Source: Euphorbia lathyris | Lineage: Eukaryota; Streptophyta; Magnoliopsida; Malpighiales; Euphorbiaceae | Direction: 5' to 3' | Length of the DNA: 64,000 nucleotides | Assembly: GCF_963576675.1 (NCBI RefSeq) | Contig: NC_088916.1 | Span: 51,957,001-52,021,000 of the forward strand | Shown: one piece after another, positions 20,866 through 32,759 of the stretch | Layout: each line of letters starts with the position of its first letter | How positions within the stretch are numbered: the first letter of the stretch is position 1 | Translations under genes and position numbers: made by a program | The notes under the pieces: model-generated | Seen by the model: only the letters and a program-made list of their open reading frames with translations | Database searches by the model: none | What the model was told of the DNA's origin: nothing

Positions 20866-23231
20866 TAAATCTGATGCCAATAGGCTTACAATCGATGGAG
20901 GAATAATATCAGTTATAATTAGAACCGAGGAAGATAAACCTAGTCTTGCAATCGCATCTGCCACTTGATTAGTTGATCTTCGCACAAAACGAAATGTACA
21001 ACTAGGCAACGCTTTTGAAATTGAGTGACAGTCTGCTGAAATAAGGCCTAGACTTTAAAAATCAACTTCCACCTCCTGCCGTAACGCTTGAATAATGACT
21101 TGAGCATCCCGCTCCACACAAACCTCTACATCCGCTCTCTCCTTAATCCAACTAAGTGCCTCCCAACACGAAATTGCTTCCGCTAATGAAGGGGAGAACT
21201 GTCCTTGAAACCGATGGAACCGGGCCGCCATAAACGAACTGTTAGCATCTCGAACAATCGCACCAACAACAATATACCCAACATCTAGTCGAACAACAAC
21301 ATCAAAATTAAGTTTTAAGCCTGATTGTGGCGGAACCCAAGGTTCTGGCTGCCGCACCACGACTGTTGTAGGGGCTTGCGGACCTGGCGACCCCGCTACT
21401 TTCTAGGAATTCAGAAACTCTTCTGCACGATCTACCATCTGCTCTAGATTCATAGACCGATGGTTCCAAATCCACTAATTACGCCAAAACCACATGTACT
21501 AAAGTAAGGTAGCCCACTAACCAGCCTGTTCTGGTGAACTGACAACTAAGGTCGCACTCCACCATTCACAGAACTCGGATGGGAAAGCACTTCTGAACCC
21601 CGCGATGGATGAGGAACTTCGAACCCTCAACAAGACGGGACATCGAAGTAGGAGATGAGATAACGATTCATCATGTTGTTGACAAAAGGGACATCTCACA
21701 TCAATATCAACACGAAGGGAATAGAGATATACCTTTGTTGGGATAATGTTCCAAGCTGCACACTATAAAAAGTTATTAACTTTCAAAAGACATGACATTT
21801 GCCAAAGCTTACTCTAAGGAGCATTACATATCATCTCCGGGGCGGGCTATGATAACCCTCCATCAAAGCGTAGTAAACCGTTTTAACGTTATAGATACCT
21901 TCCATGTCTCTCCGCCAACACAACTGATCCTCGCTTCCCCAAATGGAAATAGGAACCTGTAATATGGCATACCTATCCTCTAGAGAAAAAGACTCAGTAA
22001 GTAGCTCGATATTCCTTCGCCCGTCACAGATAAATGTATCTACAGTCTTCCCCAATCTATTCGCCTCATGAGTCATTGTCGGTACACCATATCCGATATT
22101 CACCGCGTATCCATCCAACCCCGGGTATTCTGTCTGTTGCCAATCCGCATTCTCACTTCGTGTTTCATCAGTCCCTGGGCCTGAAATATACTAGCCCAAA
22201 TTGCACTAGGATTTAAGCCTAACAACACCTCCTTAAACTCGGCCCGGGAAAGTAGCGAGCCTTGAAGAGACGACCGACCAAGGACCGAGGGTTAATTAGA
22301 AACTTCAATGCCTATTTCTCCAAAAATACGATATTAAACTTGTGGAATTGTTTAAAATTCATATCGCCCCACTTCTGACGTAGGCATAACACCATCTATG
22401 TCTTCCATTTAATACCTCTCCCCCACCAATAAGGATTCGGGATAACTTCAATTTTATGGCAAATGGATTTAGGAAGCAGAAATGCCTGAAGGATGTAAGA
22501 CGGGATTGACTGAGCAACAACTTTGATCAACACCTCCTTCCCGCTTTGCGATAGCCATTTTGCTTTGCCAGCCTCAGGCTTTTTTCTGAAGCCTATCAAC
22601 CACATACCAGAAGGTAGATGAATGGTTATGACCCACAATGGAAGGCAGTCCCAAGTAATTATACTGACAATCAACATGTTGTACTCGTAGGAAAACTGCC
22701 AAAATGGTTCATCTCTCCTAAAGAACTTTTGAGCTGAAGGAGATTTTGGATTTGAAGTTCATTTTTAGCCTCGAAGCTTGCTTATATTGCTAAAAGATTT
22801 CCTCAAACCACCTCACATTCCGCTAAAGAGGCATGGAAGAAAATGTAACTATCATCGGCAAAAAGTAAGTGGGATATCATAGGGGCACCACAACTAATAC
22901 GACAACCATGTATGTCTCTAGCTTCCTCTGCCTGCTGTAAAAGAGCTGTTAAGCCTTCGGTACACAGAATAAATAGGTACGGGGGAAATTTTGATTTTTA
23001 TTGATAATTTGATACTCAACTAAGGAGACACAACTCATTACTAACTCAATAAATTGATCTGGTAACTCAATAATTTGATATTCAACTGAGGAGACACAAC
23101 TCATTACTAAAACCCCCATTGTTTCCATGTAGGAATATGATAGCAGGTTTGTGGGACCGAACAAGCTCCTTGAGCTCATTGACTGTCTCAAGGTTGCCCA
23201 CACCTCGGCAGTTCCAACTGAGGCAAATCAT
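20866..23231 (-). pseudogene. LINE ORF2 remnant: endonuclease start, RT, zinc-binding, RNase H
   Basis: The start at 23231 reads MICLSWNCRGVGN, the typical beginning of the plant LINE APE endonuclease, followed by VNELKELVRSHKPAIIFL. The rest of the endonuclease and the first half of RT are missing. RT resumes near 22985 with PYLFILCTEGL and the catalytic LLFADDS near 22850. At 22396-22677 is the thumb block WLSQSGKEVLIKVVAQSIPSY. At 21517-21699 is the RT zinc-binding region CPFCQQHDESLSHLLLRCP. RNase H lies at 20930-21360 (LKLNFDVVV, then FRFVRRSTNQVADAIARLG). The reading frame is broken many times. The deletion junction carries a small direct duplication (see findings). Confidence 0.85.
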
Positions 23232-23299
23232 AGCTTCCGACTGGTCCACTCCGTGGAACCTGCCGATATCTCTGTTTTTATTGAATATACCATCCATAG

Positions 23300-25606
23300 A
23301 AAAGAGTTGCTCAAGTGTCTCCTTGCTCTACTTCTGCTTCAATTATGATATTAACTGAACCTCTTCTTTGTTACGCATAATACTCTCGGAATGCTCTTGG
23401 GCTTACTATCTAAGAGATTCCAAATTCTGTTGGGACGTCTCTGGATCAAGTATATTTATGAGCATTGGTGAGGAATTCATATAGGGGGAACATTTTGTAA
23501 GAAACGATGAGGGGTTGCACGAAGGAAAGCGCCATACAATATAGGATGATCGGGATCCTGTAAAGGTCGATAAATCGAGCATTCCCGCTCAAAATAGCCA
23601 AGGATACCATAGTAGAAGCAGAAGTGAGGTAACCTTTCATACCTAAAATTTATCCACACCTAGTGCGAATCCGAAGTATTGAGTTTCATCCTTCGTTTCA
23701 GAGCCTCTTTTACATCCATAATCATCTCAACCCGCAAAAATCCAATGAACAGCTCCATATAATCCCGAGGATCAGTATGTAGGACAGTTCCTATATAGGC
23801 CCCACACACCACAACTATCTTTTCTGATCGAAAGCCCCTAGGTAAATCATGGAGTTGTATCCAGAAAGCAACATCATTAAGCGGTAATATGTGGAAATCT
23901 TCCTAACATTCGATCCTTTTGGGAGCCAACATTTTATTATCAAAGGACCAGGGTCCCCCATTCAGAACCACATTGATGTTGAACACATGATTGAACTGAA
24001 ACATGAAGTGATTATCTTCAAGGTCCATTATAGACATACTACCAGGCGGCTTCCAAAGTTCGGAAAGAGTTGTTCAAACACATGTCCACAATGATTTTGA
24101 TTTGACAAAATTATTTGAATTAGAATTAAATCCCTAAGATAAAAATTCTAACACATTGAATTTAATCGCTTTGATTTATTTGTTACTAATGTGTTTGTTC
24201 AAGTATTGTTTTGAGTATTTAAATGTACAAGTATGAAAGACATTATGATAAAGCCCAAAAGCCCAACAAGCAAGGTCAAGGCCCAAGTTAAGTAAAAAAT
24301 GGATCAAAGACTTGTGAATCAACTTAGCCCAGCAAGAAGAAGGAACCAGAAGACTGGCTATCTCCTTCACAATGAAGCTGTTAAGTTCAACAGACAAAGC
24401 AAGAGTTGACTCAATAAACTTGGAGACAAAGCTAATCCAAATGAGAAAGGATCAGACGTAAATAGGAAAGCTGTCGAGGAATCTTTGCCGAAAATAGAGA
24501 GACAACCTGATGACTGCTGAGCAAAAGCAACTGAAGCACTGATCAAGACAAAAAAAGACTACGTTCTCATTGGCCGCGACGCTGAGCACTGAGGAACGAA
24601 AGGGACAGCAGAGCCGTTTCCCTCCAACGGTTATTTCAAAATTTGAAATGACTGATGGCCCAAGTGTCACTATAAATAGGCCTCTCATTTGCTTCAATCG
24701 ATGTAGTTATTCAACAAGTCAAAACGCTGACCAAATTCTTCCTTGAAGTTCTGTGCAAAAGCAAAGCAAAGCAATCTTACACCAATTCTTATTCTTGTGT
24801 AAAAGATTAGTTTCTAGATCATTCAAAGTGTTCTTTGTATTAGAACAAAAAAAAAACCTTTATCAATTCTAAAATTGTTAGGAGACTTGGAGTTGCTCGG
24901 TATTTAGCACTCATAAGTAGATAATGTTGAGTATAGGATATAGAGGAAGGTACTCTGTATACTCACTAACTATTGTAAGAGGTTTGTGCTCTACCCAAAA
25001 GAGCTCAGTAGTGGATTAAAGCTCGGAAGGATTAAGGGGACTGCATGTAGGCAGGAGGCTGAACCAGGATAAAACTGCTGAGTAGCCTTTTCTAACCTTT
25101 AACTCCTTTTATCTGCTTGCTTTTTATCTTGCCTGGTAAACGCTTAACTGAACTAATATTGAGTTGTGTGAATTGATGCTGAGCTCGGGAATAAACTCCC
25201 AAGTGTTATTTCTTAACTCAACGTTAGAAGCAGCCTAAGTCATTGATCAACTAAAGCTGCCTTTGACCTCACTTAATATCACTGTGCTAAGAATTAAGTG
25301 AAAAATCTTAAGTCATAACCAGAACAAGTCAGCCTAAGAAAGAAAAATTTTAAATAGTTCCTACTAATTCTTGTAACACAAGGGACCAACAAGAGTAACC
25401 TTCATACCTTCCGCGTTTATTGGTTTCTCAGATAAAAATCGACCCACAAAACTCCAACAGAGATCATAAGTTGGCGCCGACTCCCTGACTGTAATTATGA
25501 CCGGCATTGAGTCCTCCCAGCGAAAGATTAAGACAATCGTGAGCCAGGGATTCCATGATAAACGAAAACACCAAGGACGAGATACAAACAGGAAAGTAGA
25601 CGAAAT
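23300..25606 (-). pseudogene. LINE ORF1 remnant (DUF4283 and zinc knuckle), split by solo LTR
   Basis: The N-terminal part right of the LTR starts near 25553 with MESLAHDCLNLSLGG. After a frameshift it reads VGRFLSEKPINAEGMKVTL, the start of the DUF4283 RNA-binding-like domain. Left of the LTR the same frame resumes with SELWKPPGSM, then NHFMFQFNHVF and NGGPWSFDNKM. The CCHC-type knuckle is at 23560-23640 (FRYERLPHFCFYYGILGYFEREC), with the second Cys changed to Tyr. Stops are present. The solo LTR fits exactly between the two halves once one AGAGT copy is removed. Confidence 0.82.
24071..25391 (+). repeat. Sirevirus solo LTR (D) with 5-bp target duplication
   Basis: About 1321 bp, TGTTCAAACAC to GGGACCAACA, matching the Sirevirus LTRs of this window. 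A TATA box TATAAATA is at 24671-24678. It is flanked by AGAGT at 24066-24070 and 25392-25396. No internal region is present, so it arose by LTR-LTR recombination after insertion in the LINE. Confidence 0.95.
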
Positions 25607-25664
25607 CGAATTGGGAAGCAAACAGACGAAGCCAAGATGGAAGAATCTTCAACCCCAAGTTAGG

Positions 25665-28377
25665 GTAAGCACAAAAACTATAGTCTTAGGGTAAGGAAGA
25701 ATCTTCAACCCCAAATTAAAATATGTATATACTATCTAAAATTAATAATATAAAATTATTTAATGTAGAAAAACAGGTATATTTATAACATATATCTTTA
25801 AAAATATGCAAACATCAATATTTTAATAAAAATATCATTGAAACAATTCAAATGTGAATTATAATAAAGCAAACAGTAAATTCATAATAAAAAATATTTT
25901 TGTTCATCATCGCTTAGACGGTCTAAGCGGTGACGAGACAGCTTAGGTGGAGCTCAGACAGTTAAAAATCTCATAGAGACTAAAAAAATCCAAAGAAACT
26001 AATCAAAAAAAATTGGGACAGATTCTCGATTTCGACCACCTAAACGGGATCTAAACAACCCAGACGGCCTTGTTTGTAACCGTGATGATAACCAAAACGT
26101 GGCCATCCCCATAAAATGATAGCCCGATACTATCTAGTTGTGTTGTAATAATACCTTTTCATTTTTGAAAGATTTAGTGATTGAATTTTATTGAGAGCTA
26201 TAACTATTACATTATTTTCAATTTGTTTGAGCAAATTTATTTTTTAAAAATATTGTTTGCTAATATTTAGAATGTAAAAGGAAAATAAATCAATAAAAAA
26301 TAAGAAAATGTAACTTTCCAATTTGTAGAAGGAAAGTAAAATTCCAACCATTATTTTATAAGAATTTTCAACCATTAATTAAAGAGATGAAATAAAAAAA
26401 ATAACTATAAAAATCCTTATGATATTATTTTAAATAATTTTCATGCAATAACTAAATGAGTGAAAATATTTTGTTTCAGAAAAATATTGTTGATGCAATA
26501 AATCTAATAGTAGAATGGATGAATAGCTCAATAACAATAATGATACCATAAATGCATAAACAGCTGAAAATTCAAAGTTAAAATTAGATCATTCGATTAT
26601 AATTGCATATTAATATTATTAAGAATGCAGTAGAGTGGATGAATGGATAAGCTCATCTAATTAATTCTTTTATATATCTGAAAGTTATTGTTAATTAATT
26701 CATTATTTAATTTGTGTTTACAATATCATATTTGATGTTACATTTCGGATTCTTAGCTAAATAATCATCATCATTTCACTCCAGTTCTTATATTAAGCAC
26801 CAGATTTTCCATGTCGACGGGCAGGGGCAGATATGATTTCATTTCGAAAATCGTTCGGAGGACCTCCAAATTCATCACTCGATTTCCTCCAGAGCATATA
26901 GTATTATTCTTCACAAGACAACTTACTCCATTTTTTTATTGGTTGTGTTTTCTTCTCTTTTAAATTGTTGTTATTAATTTGAGGAGGAATATTTTCTTAC
27001 TTTTTATTCTTTTCTTGTTTCATTGAGTTTATTTTAGTTGGTTTTCATATATTTTATCGAATCTCTTATTCCGTTTGAACTGTATCTGTTGTTTATTATC
27101 ATTTCATTTGTAACACGCTCTGATTTAGCACGAGCAGAAATGGTAGATCTTATCCGCAGGTCACTAAATCTGTACGATTGCAAAAGAAATGACTCAGATA
27201 CAAAAGTTCGGAAGGATTCAAATGATGAGAATTGGAGAATTTTGATTTTCAAGAAGTATAAGTTCCGTTATGTTGTTTGTGTTTGTTGTACATTTAATGG
27301 TTTGTTTTGCTCTTTTTATAGCTTTTTTTTTTGCCCACGTGAATCATGTACTAAACGTAACTTGTACTTATATAAGATTTTGTTCCTTACTTCTCATGAT
27401 CTACTTATACTTATATTTTTCTTACATGTTTTTTTATCAAAAAAAAAAAAATGAAAACCATAACTTGACGCTGCCTTATTCTATTCTAGATGGTCTTAAA
27501 GTAATTTACAGCCATGAATTTTCATAACAATAATAATTATGTTTAAAATAATAATAATAATTATTATTATTATTATTATTAGGTCAAACAATTTTATAAC
27601 ACTAATATCACATAACAGTATTTATTAATAATAACATGGACATTTATTTATTGTTTCAAAAATAAAATAAAAAACATCGAAATATATTACTAGTAAATTG
27701 ATTGACCGTCTAGAATGATTTTGAGGTTATCTAAAACGTATCTTAGAAGTTAGAAGTGATTTTTAATAATATGGCCTTGTATTGTATTATATCATTAGCT
27801 TAGCCAAGTTTCAACTAGTTGTCATCACACTTTTGTAATTATCTTGCCCATGTTTTAGCACTACCTCTGTTGTTTCTTTGGAATTACTTTTAATATTATA
27901 GCTTTAATGAAAATCACCCTTTTTCTAATATAAAAATATGGAAAAGTAAATAAATAAACACGTTGTTTGCCCTATTTGTAAAGCATGTAGTTTAGAAATT
28001 TACAAATAGATGTGATATGAAAAAATCTACAGTCTTTTGGATATGACTGAGATTCTTTGGGATATAACTGAGGTTTCTTTGATTTTTAAGACAAAACATA
28101 AAAATGGATCAAAGGAAGTGATGAATACCGGTGACCCAATTCCGATGCTAAAGTTATCAGAGTTCAGAGATGTAGATATTGGCAAGTACAGAATTAGGGT
28201 TTTAGTGGAGAGGGATGTGTGTACCATTTGCTACATAACAATTTGTTCTATTTACAGGATGTTAGTGGTAAATTTGATAGCTTGAAAAATTGTGCGCCCT
28301 AATGGAGCTTAGCGACACATGTCGTCCTTTGAATAGAAAATGTGTGTTTGCTGCTCGTGACAATTTGTGTTAGCAAA
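25665..28377. other. AT-rich region without a supported gene
   Basis: No long ORF. Three things are visible. A GC-richer patch at 25905-26090 has CTTAGACGGTCTAAGCGG-type words. Around 27030-27330 there is a segment with a diverged partner at about 51580-51900. An ATG at about 26812 opens a 30-codon frame beginning MSTGRGRYDF that I cannot identify; it could be an exon of an old gene, but nothing downstream supports this. A direct repeat GGAAGAATCTTCAACCCCAA occurs at about 25640 and 25696, next to the LINE 5' end. Confidence 0.5.
27547..27581. repeat. AAT/ATT microsatellite
   Basis: Short AAT run followed by ATT repeats, a simple trinucleotide tract with a potential hairpin. Confidence 0.9.
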
Positions 28378-28676
28378 CTGTTGGGCCTCACGGCTTTAAA
28401 ACGCGTCTGCATGTATTGGATTCTCATCTTACTAATAAGCCCCAATCATTCCCTCTCCACTTCTGATGTGGGATTCAGTTCATTCATGTCCCCATCGCCA
28501 TCCCTTAGGGCTGCTCCTTGCTCAGCCCTTCTACCCCGGCGCCACCCACTCCGGACCAGGTCGTTACAGGCCCACCAGCTTCCGCCTGGTTCGTCCCCGA
28601 ACCACCCATCGTACGTGGAGAGTCGGCTCTGATACCAATTGTAACACCCTGATCCAATACCATGTAGATATTGTCC
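28378..28676 (-). mobile_element. TRIM retrotransposon relic 1
   Basis: The right part of one LTR (about 28378-28568, ending GGTCGTTACA) is followed by 71 bp of internal DNA. Then come a minus-strand PBS TGGTATCAGAGC (28626-28637) and the first 37 bp of a second LTR (TGTAACACCCTGATCC, 28640-28676). This LTR-PBS-LTR layout with almost no interior defines a TRIM. Other members of the same family are at 61123-61369 and about 62060-62561. Confidence 0.8.
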
Positions 28677-30089
28677 AAGTGTATAATCCAGAACTGATGT
28701 TGGTGTGATTTAGAACTCGTTTAATATTGTTCCACCCGACTTAGCTGTTATATGTCATCATTCAGCTTAATCTGGTGGTTATATGTCATCATTCAGCTTA
28801 ATCTGGTGGCTCTCATTATGACATGAGTCTCATATTCTCTTATGGGATCACATGTATAGTTTCGTATATTTTTTCTATTATTAGATATCCCCCCCTTCCG
28901 GTTTTCGAAGTTCTTTAGGGCTTCATTCGGTCACAAGGCTCGGGAGTTGAAAGCTCATGAGAAACAATCTGAATAGCCTAGTAATAAGCGTAGTAGAAAC
29001 CAATACCCGAAGCCAAAATCCTTTGCTGATGAAAAAGGATGCCATGTTTTGTGCAACACTTTATTCCTTCACTGTGGTAGTTGAGGAATCCTAGCTTATT
29101 ATTTAAGTCTGGTGTCATTTTGTGAAGCATGTGATCTTCCACAAGCGTTCATTCAAATCATCATTATCCCACCTAAAAAGTATTCCACGTGCCGATAACA
29201 TGCTGACTTTTGTGAGGATCAGATATGTGAAGGGTATTTGGGCTTTCGAGTGGCTCATTCTAGTGACTGCTATTAAAAGCATTATTTAGTTGTCCTCATC
29301 ATGTAGGTCTTATAAAGGGAAAATGGTTAATTGGGTTCTTCTTTCTGCATTTTTTTTTACCTCTTTGAAGTTTCTTTCAATTTCCAGATTTCCTCCAGAG
29401 TTCTTAATTCAGTAAGTCCCATTTTCTTTATCATACGGAAGTTTTGAGGAGAAAGAACTCTCGTAATCCTCAAAATTTTATTGTAGTTGAGAAAACTTCT
29501 TCCAACAATTCTGAATTGTGGCTCCAAAGAAACAAATCTTTCCCACCAGTAAACATCTTCAAAGAAGGCTCCACTACTAAGAAATCCCAAAGACTCGAGA
29601 AGTAAAACTCATTCGATCAAACTAAAACCTCCAAAAAAACAAAATCATAAGGCCTAGTATCAAGATTCCTCTTTAACCGTTAAACAGTTGCTAGAGTTGA
29701 CAAATACCTTCCCTAAACTCTAGAAGATGGAAGTTCATTTTCCTTTTTCCATCCAACATATGTTAATTCCAATTTTAAAGGGTTTGTGGGGCTCTTCGTT
29801 CTTTTAATGGAATGGGGTATGAGGTTCCTACTTTTATATACCATTTTTTATGTTTTAAAGGAGTTCAACATATGCCACAGCGAGCTATCATCCAGGGTTT
29901 GTTTGGAACTTGATGAATATTTGTGAGGATCAAGGCTTGAGGTTGATAGGGGTGGTTGTCCAAAGGTTGTGGAAGCTCGCGATTAAGCATCGATGATGTT
30001 TGTTATTGGAATATGAATTCCTAGAGACCTGAAATTTTTACAAGAAAATAAGACAAATCTTAAATTCTTCTAAATTTGATGGTTCTAGT
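28677..30089. other. Unassigned AT-rich region
   Basis: No supported gene. A 31-bp unit (TTATATGTCATCATTCAGC...) is repeated in tandem near 28748-28809. The region may hold the decayed 5' part of the Angela-type copia whose pol becomes readable at 30090, but I see no recognisable domain. Confidence 0.5.
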
Positions 30090-30487
30090 TAGGACTGAAT
30101 AAAGGCATCTTCGATAGCTTGTAGACGAAGAGGATCTCGAGGTCGTTGACCAAGAGGAACCTCGAACTATCAAGAGACTATTGAAATCCCACAATCAGAT
30201 CAATGGCACAAAACCATGAAGGCGGAACTACAATCTATACGCGATAACCAAGTTTGGTGCTTGGTGGATCCACCTCCGAGTGCTAAGATGATAGGTTGCA
30301 TATGGTGTTTCAAGTTAAAAATCGATAATACTTTTAAGGGGCGACTGGTTGTAAAAGAATACAGGCAGATTCAAGAAATTGACTATGATGAAACCTTTTC
30401 ACCAGTAGCGATACTCAAATCCATAAGGATAGTTCTTGCCATAGATGCATGATATGACTATGAGATATGGCAAATGGATGTTAAAAC
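30090..30487 (+). pseudogene. pol: Angela/BARE-type copia pol remnant, left part (RT)
   Basis: In broken frames the sequence reads as the start of a Ty1-copia RT: MKAELQSIRDNQVWCLVDPP, then GRLVVKEYRQIQ, IDYDETFSPVAILKSIRI and YEIWQMDVKT. It stops at the AAAAC target duplication of Sirevirus C and resumes at 47330 with FLSGKLLDAYMTQSKGFIDP. Older than Sirevirus C, it is a non-functional host for it. The lineage call rests on the whole split RT-RNase H. Confidence 0.85.
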
Positions 30488-30821
30488 TGTTGAAACACCT
30501 TTCCACATGATTTTGATTTGACAAAATTATTTAAGTAATGATAAAAATATTCTAACACATTAAATTTAAATGCTTTGATTTATTACACTAATGTGTTTGT
30601 TCAATGTTGAGTTCAATTGTGTATAAGACATTGAGATTAAAAAGGCCAATAAAGTGGAAGTCAAGCCCAAGTCAACACATCAATACCATTCGGCCCAAGA
30701 GTTCAAAACGAAGCCGTATCAACTAAAACGACGACTCAGCAAGAGAAGGATCGAGAAGCCTTCGTGGCAAAAGCTTCAAGTAGAAGTTGCTGAGTTGGAC
30801 GACAAAGCAGTCTGGACAGCG

Positions 30822-31007
30822 GCAGGCAATGTTCAACTTCTAGACAAAGTATTTCTACTTTGGGAAAAGTTCAGAAGGCGCAGAAAGCTGTCTCGTGGAC
30901 TTTTCCTTAAATGTCGAAACATTCTGCCGAAGACTGACGAAGACAGAAGATGCGTGAATCCTATTGGCCAACGACGCTGAGCATGCTCAGAGTGACAACG
31001 ACAGGAA
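30822..31007 (+). repeat. 186-bp direct duplication, left copy
   Basis: Matches 32760-32945 with about three differences (by eye). It directly abuts the left end of the inserted Athila-type LTR. The 3' LTR of the same element has this stretch once, near 46375-46542. Confidence 0.88.
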
Positions 31008-32759
31008 TGTGCTATGAATATGGATGTGATCTTTTAAATGTTCTAACTCCACTAGACACTACGACTACTTAGGGGCAAGTGTACCCCATCGTATCAAGTA
31101 ATAATCCGGTTAAGACCGGGTATCGAATCCGCGGGATTTATAATTACAAGTATTAGACGACTCGGTTTCGTATGTTATTTAAGCGGTGATTACTTTGGGG
31201 TAAAGTAAGACGCAACTACACACTATTCCTAACTATTGGCGACACAGATTTATGTAGCTAAAACCCTATGAAGTAGGATGAATAACGATAAGTTATAACC
31301 ACGATAAATAATGACTCTAAATGTATACGGATAATAATTTACTCTTGTAAAGACGACTAAGTATAGTAGGACCGACCCGTGAAGCACTTAGACTACGTGA
31401 TTCCTAGTCAAGGCGTGTCTAATGCGGGGGAATTAGAAACTAGGGCCCGTAAGTTCCGTGGCTTGTCAATTCCTACGGTTTCCAGTTTGTCACTTCCGGT
31501 AAGGCAACACCTATATAACTCCCTAAGGATAGCCCGAATGGCGGCGGAAATCGCATTCTCCTACACAATAATCAATTACGAATATCAAAACAAGTAATAA
31601 ACATTAACACGTAAAGGGAAATAGAGATTATGAATCATAAATTATAAATATGGAAAGTGAATAGATGAAATACAACCAAGCCTAGTACATAGGAAGAGTA
31701 CAAGCTAATTAGGAGGTAAAAAGGGAGAATCCGCCCTTGGAACTAGCTAACCGGACTCAAAGCCGTCTCCTAGGTCATGGAGGTGGAACTCTCGAGCTTG
31801 GTGACGAGTGGTGGAACGGAACTTCGATGGAACGCCGGAACAACCGAACAAGCTCTCGAGGGGGAGAGTTTAACTACAAAATCTGAATCTAAATTACAAT
31901 AATCAAAAGAGTATAGTTTTGCTCTCTAGTGTGTAATTGGTATCAAATGGAGTTCAAGAGCTTCCTATTTATAAACATCAAGCAAGGGCAATGTTGTAAC
32001 TTCACAAAGCACAAGTATGGAGCAACATTATTTGGTGCAGAAATCCCATGATACGCCCCGCGTAAGGTGGTCTACGCCCCGCGTAAGTGCCCATTCCGTC
32101 AGAAATCTCCTGCATGTGGACCAATTCCATGTCTTGTTGTCTCAAGCACGCCCTGCGTAGCTGAAGTACGCCCCGCGTGTTTGAGTCTCTGAAGTTTTAT
32201 TGCTTGAATTGGAGCTTTCACGCCGTGCGTAGCTGAAGCACGCCCCGTGTAAATGAGTCTCTGACTTTTTATCATTGAGGAATTGCCTGGTACGCCTCGC
32301 GTGTATGGTGATACGCCTCGCGTACGAAGAGTTGACTCAAGGAGACAGTGCAGTCTGACTTTCAGGATTAGGCCAATTATTTCCGACATGTGTCATACGC
32401 GTCGCGTAGGGTGGCATACGCCCCGCGTATGCTGAGTCAATTCCATATGGCGTCTGCGGATAAGGCAATTATTGCTGACACCATGTTTCACGCCCCGCGT
32501 AAAGGATGATACGCCCCTCGTATTTGAGTAGATTTTTGCTCCTTGCTCGTACCTGAAATACAAATCTTGCGAGCCGAGTTAGCTTGACGTTTTTATTTCC
32601 TAAACTAATCAAAAACACGAAAAATTAACTGAAAGTACGAAATTTATTTTTATTTCTTTATTTTATCAAAACGCTTTATTTTTGTAATTAAACTTATTTA
32701 TTTTATCCAAAATCAACCCGTAAATCACGCTAAAAGATAGGGGTAAAATACCCCTATCA
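31008..32759 (-). repeat. Athila-type solo LTR inside the Sirevirus C 5' LTR
   Basis: Minus strand from TGATAGGGGTATTTTACC (palindromic start as in the Athila LTR at 10922) to about CATAGCACA, 1752 bp. It shares the GGGGTACACTT block near its 3' end with that LTR. The minus-strand TATA TATAAATA is at 31966-31973. It is bounded on both sides by a 186-bp direct duplication instead of the usual 5 bp. The exact left end is less certain than the right. Confidence 0.8.
32052..32522 (-). promoter_or_regulatory. U3 array of six pairs of TACGC-N3-GCGTA motifs (Athila-type LTR)
   Basis: Twelve 13-bp motifs, typically TACGCCCCGCGTA, start at 32052/32073, 32147/32167, 32219/32239, 32291/32312, 32396/32417 and 32489/32510. 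The within-pair step is 20 or 21 bp, about two helical turns. The array lies about 80-560 bp upstream of the minus-strand TATA box, in U3. Regulatory function is inferred. Confidence 0.72.

Larger units (their letters stand above)
20860..25664 (-). mobile_element. Decayed L1-type LINE, minus strand
   Basis: ORF1 (nucleic-acid-binding) lies at the right, followed leftward by ORF2 with endonuclease, RT, zinc-binding and RNase H regions. T-rich DNA near 20838 (poly-A on the minus strand) marks the 3' end. A large part of ORF2, from within the endonuclease to the RT palm, is deleted. ORF1 is split by a Sirevirus solo LTR. Many stops and frameshifts are present. Confidence 0.85.

Noticed and set aside
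26812..26904. 30-codon ORF MSTGRGRYDF..., possible small peptide or first exon
   Set aside because: No recognised family, no supported second exon or splice sites; kept only as a note in the region entry.
28626..28637. TGGTATCAGAGC on the minus strand as the PBS of a large LTR element
   Set aside because: LTR-like sequence follows within 2 bp on one side and begins 58 bp away on the other, so it belongs to a TRIM.
29357..29590. 77-codon minus-strand ORF
   Set aside because: No motif recognised and no neighbouring coding sequence; plausible by chance in this length of DNA.
30654..30980. 108-codon plus-strand ORF
   Set aside because: Lies in the U3 of the Sirevirus C 5' LTR; the 3' LTR copy of it is broken.
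32052..32522. Possible CRISPR-like array
   Set aside because: The repeats are 13 bp, paired at 20-21 bp, inside a plant LTR; no cas genes, no regular spacers, wrong kingdom.
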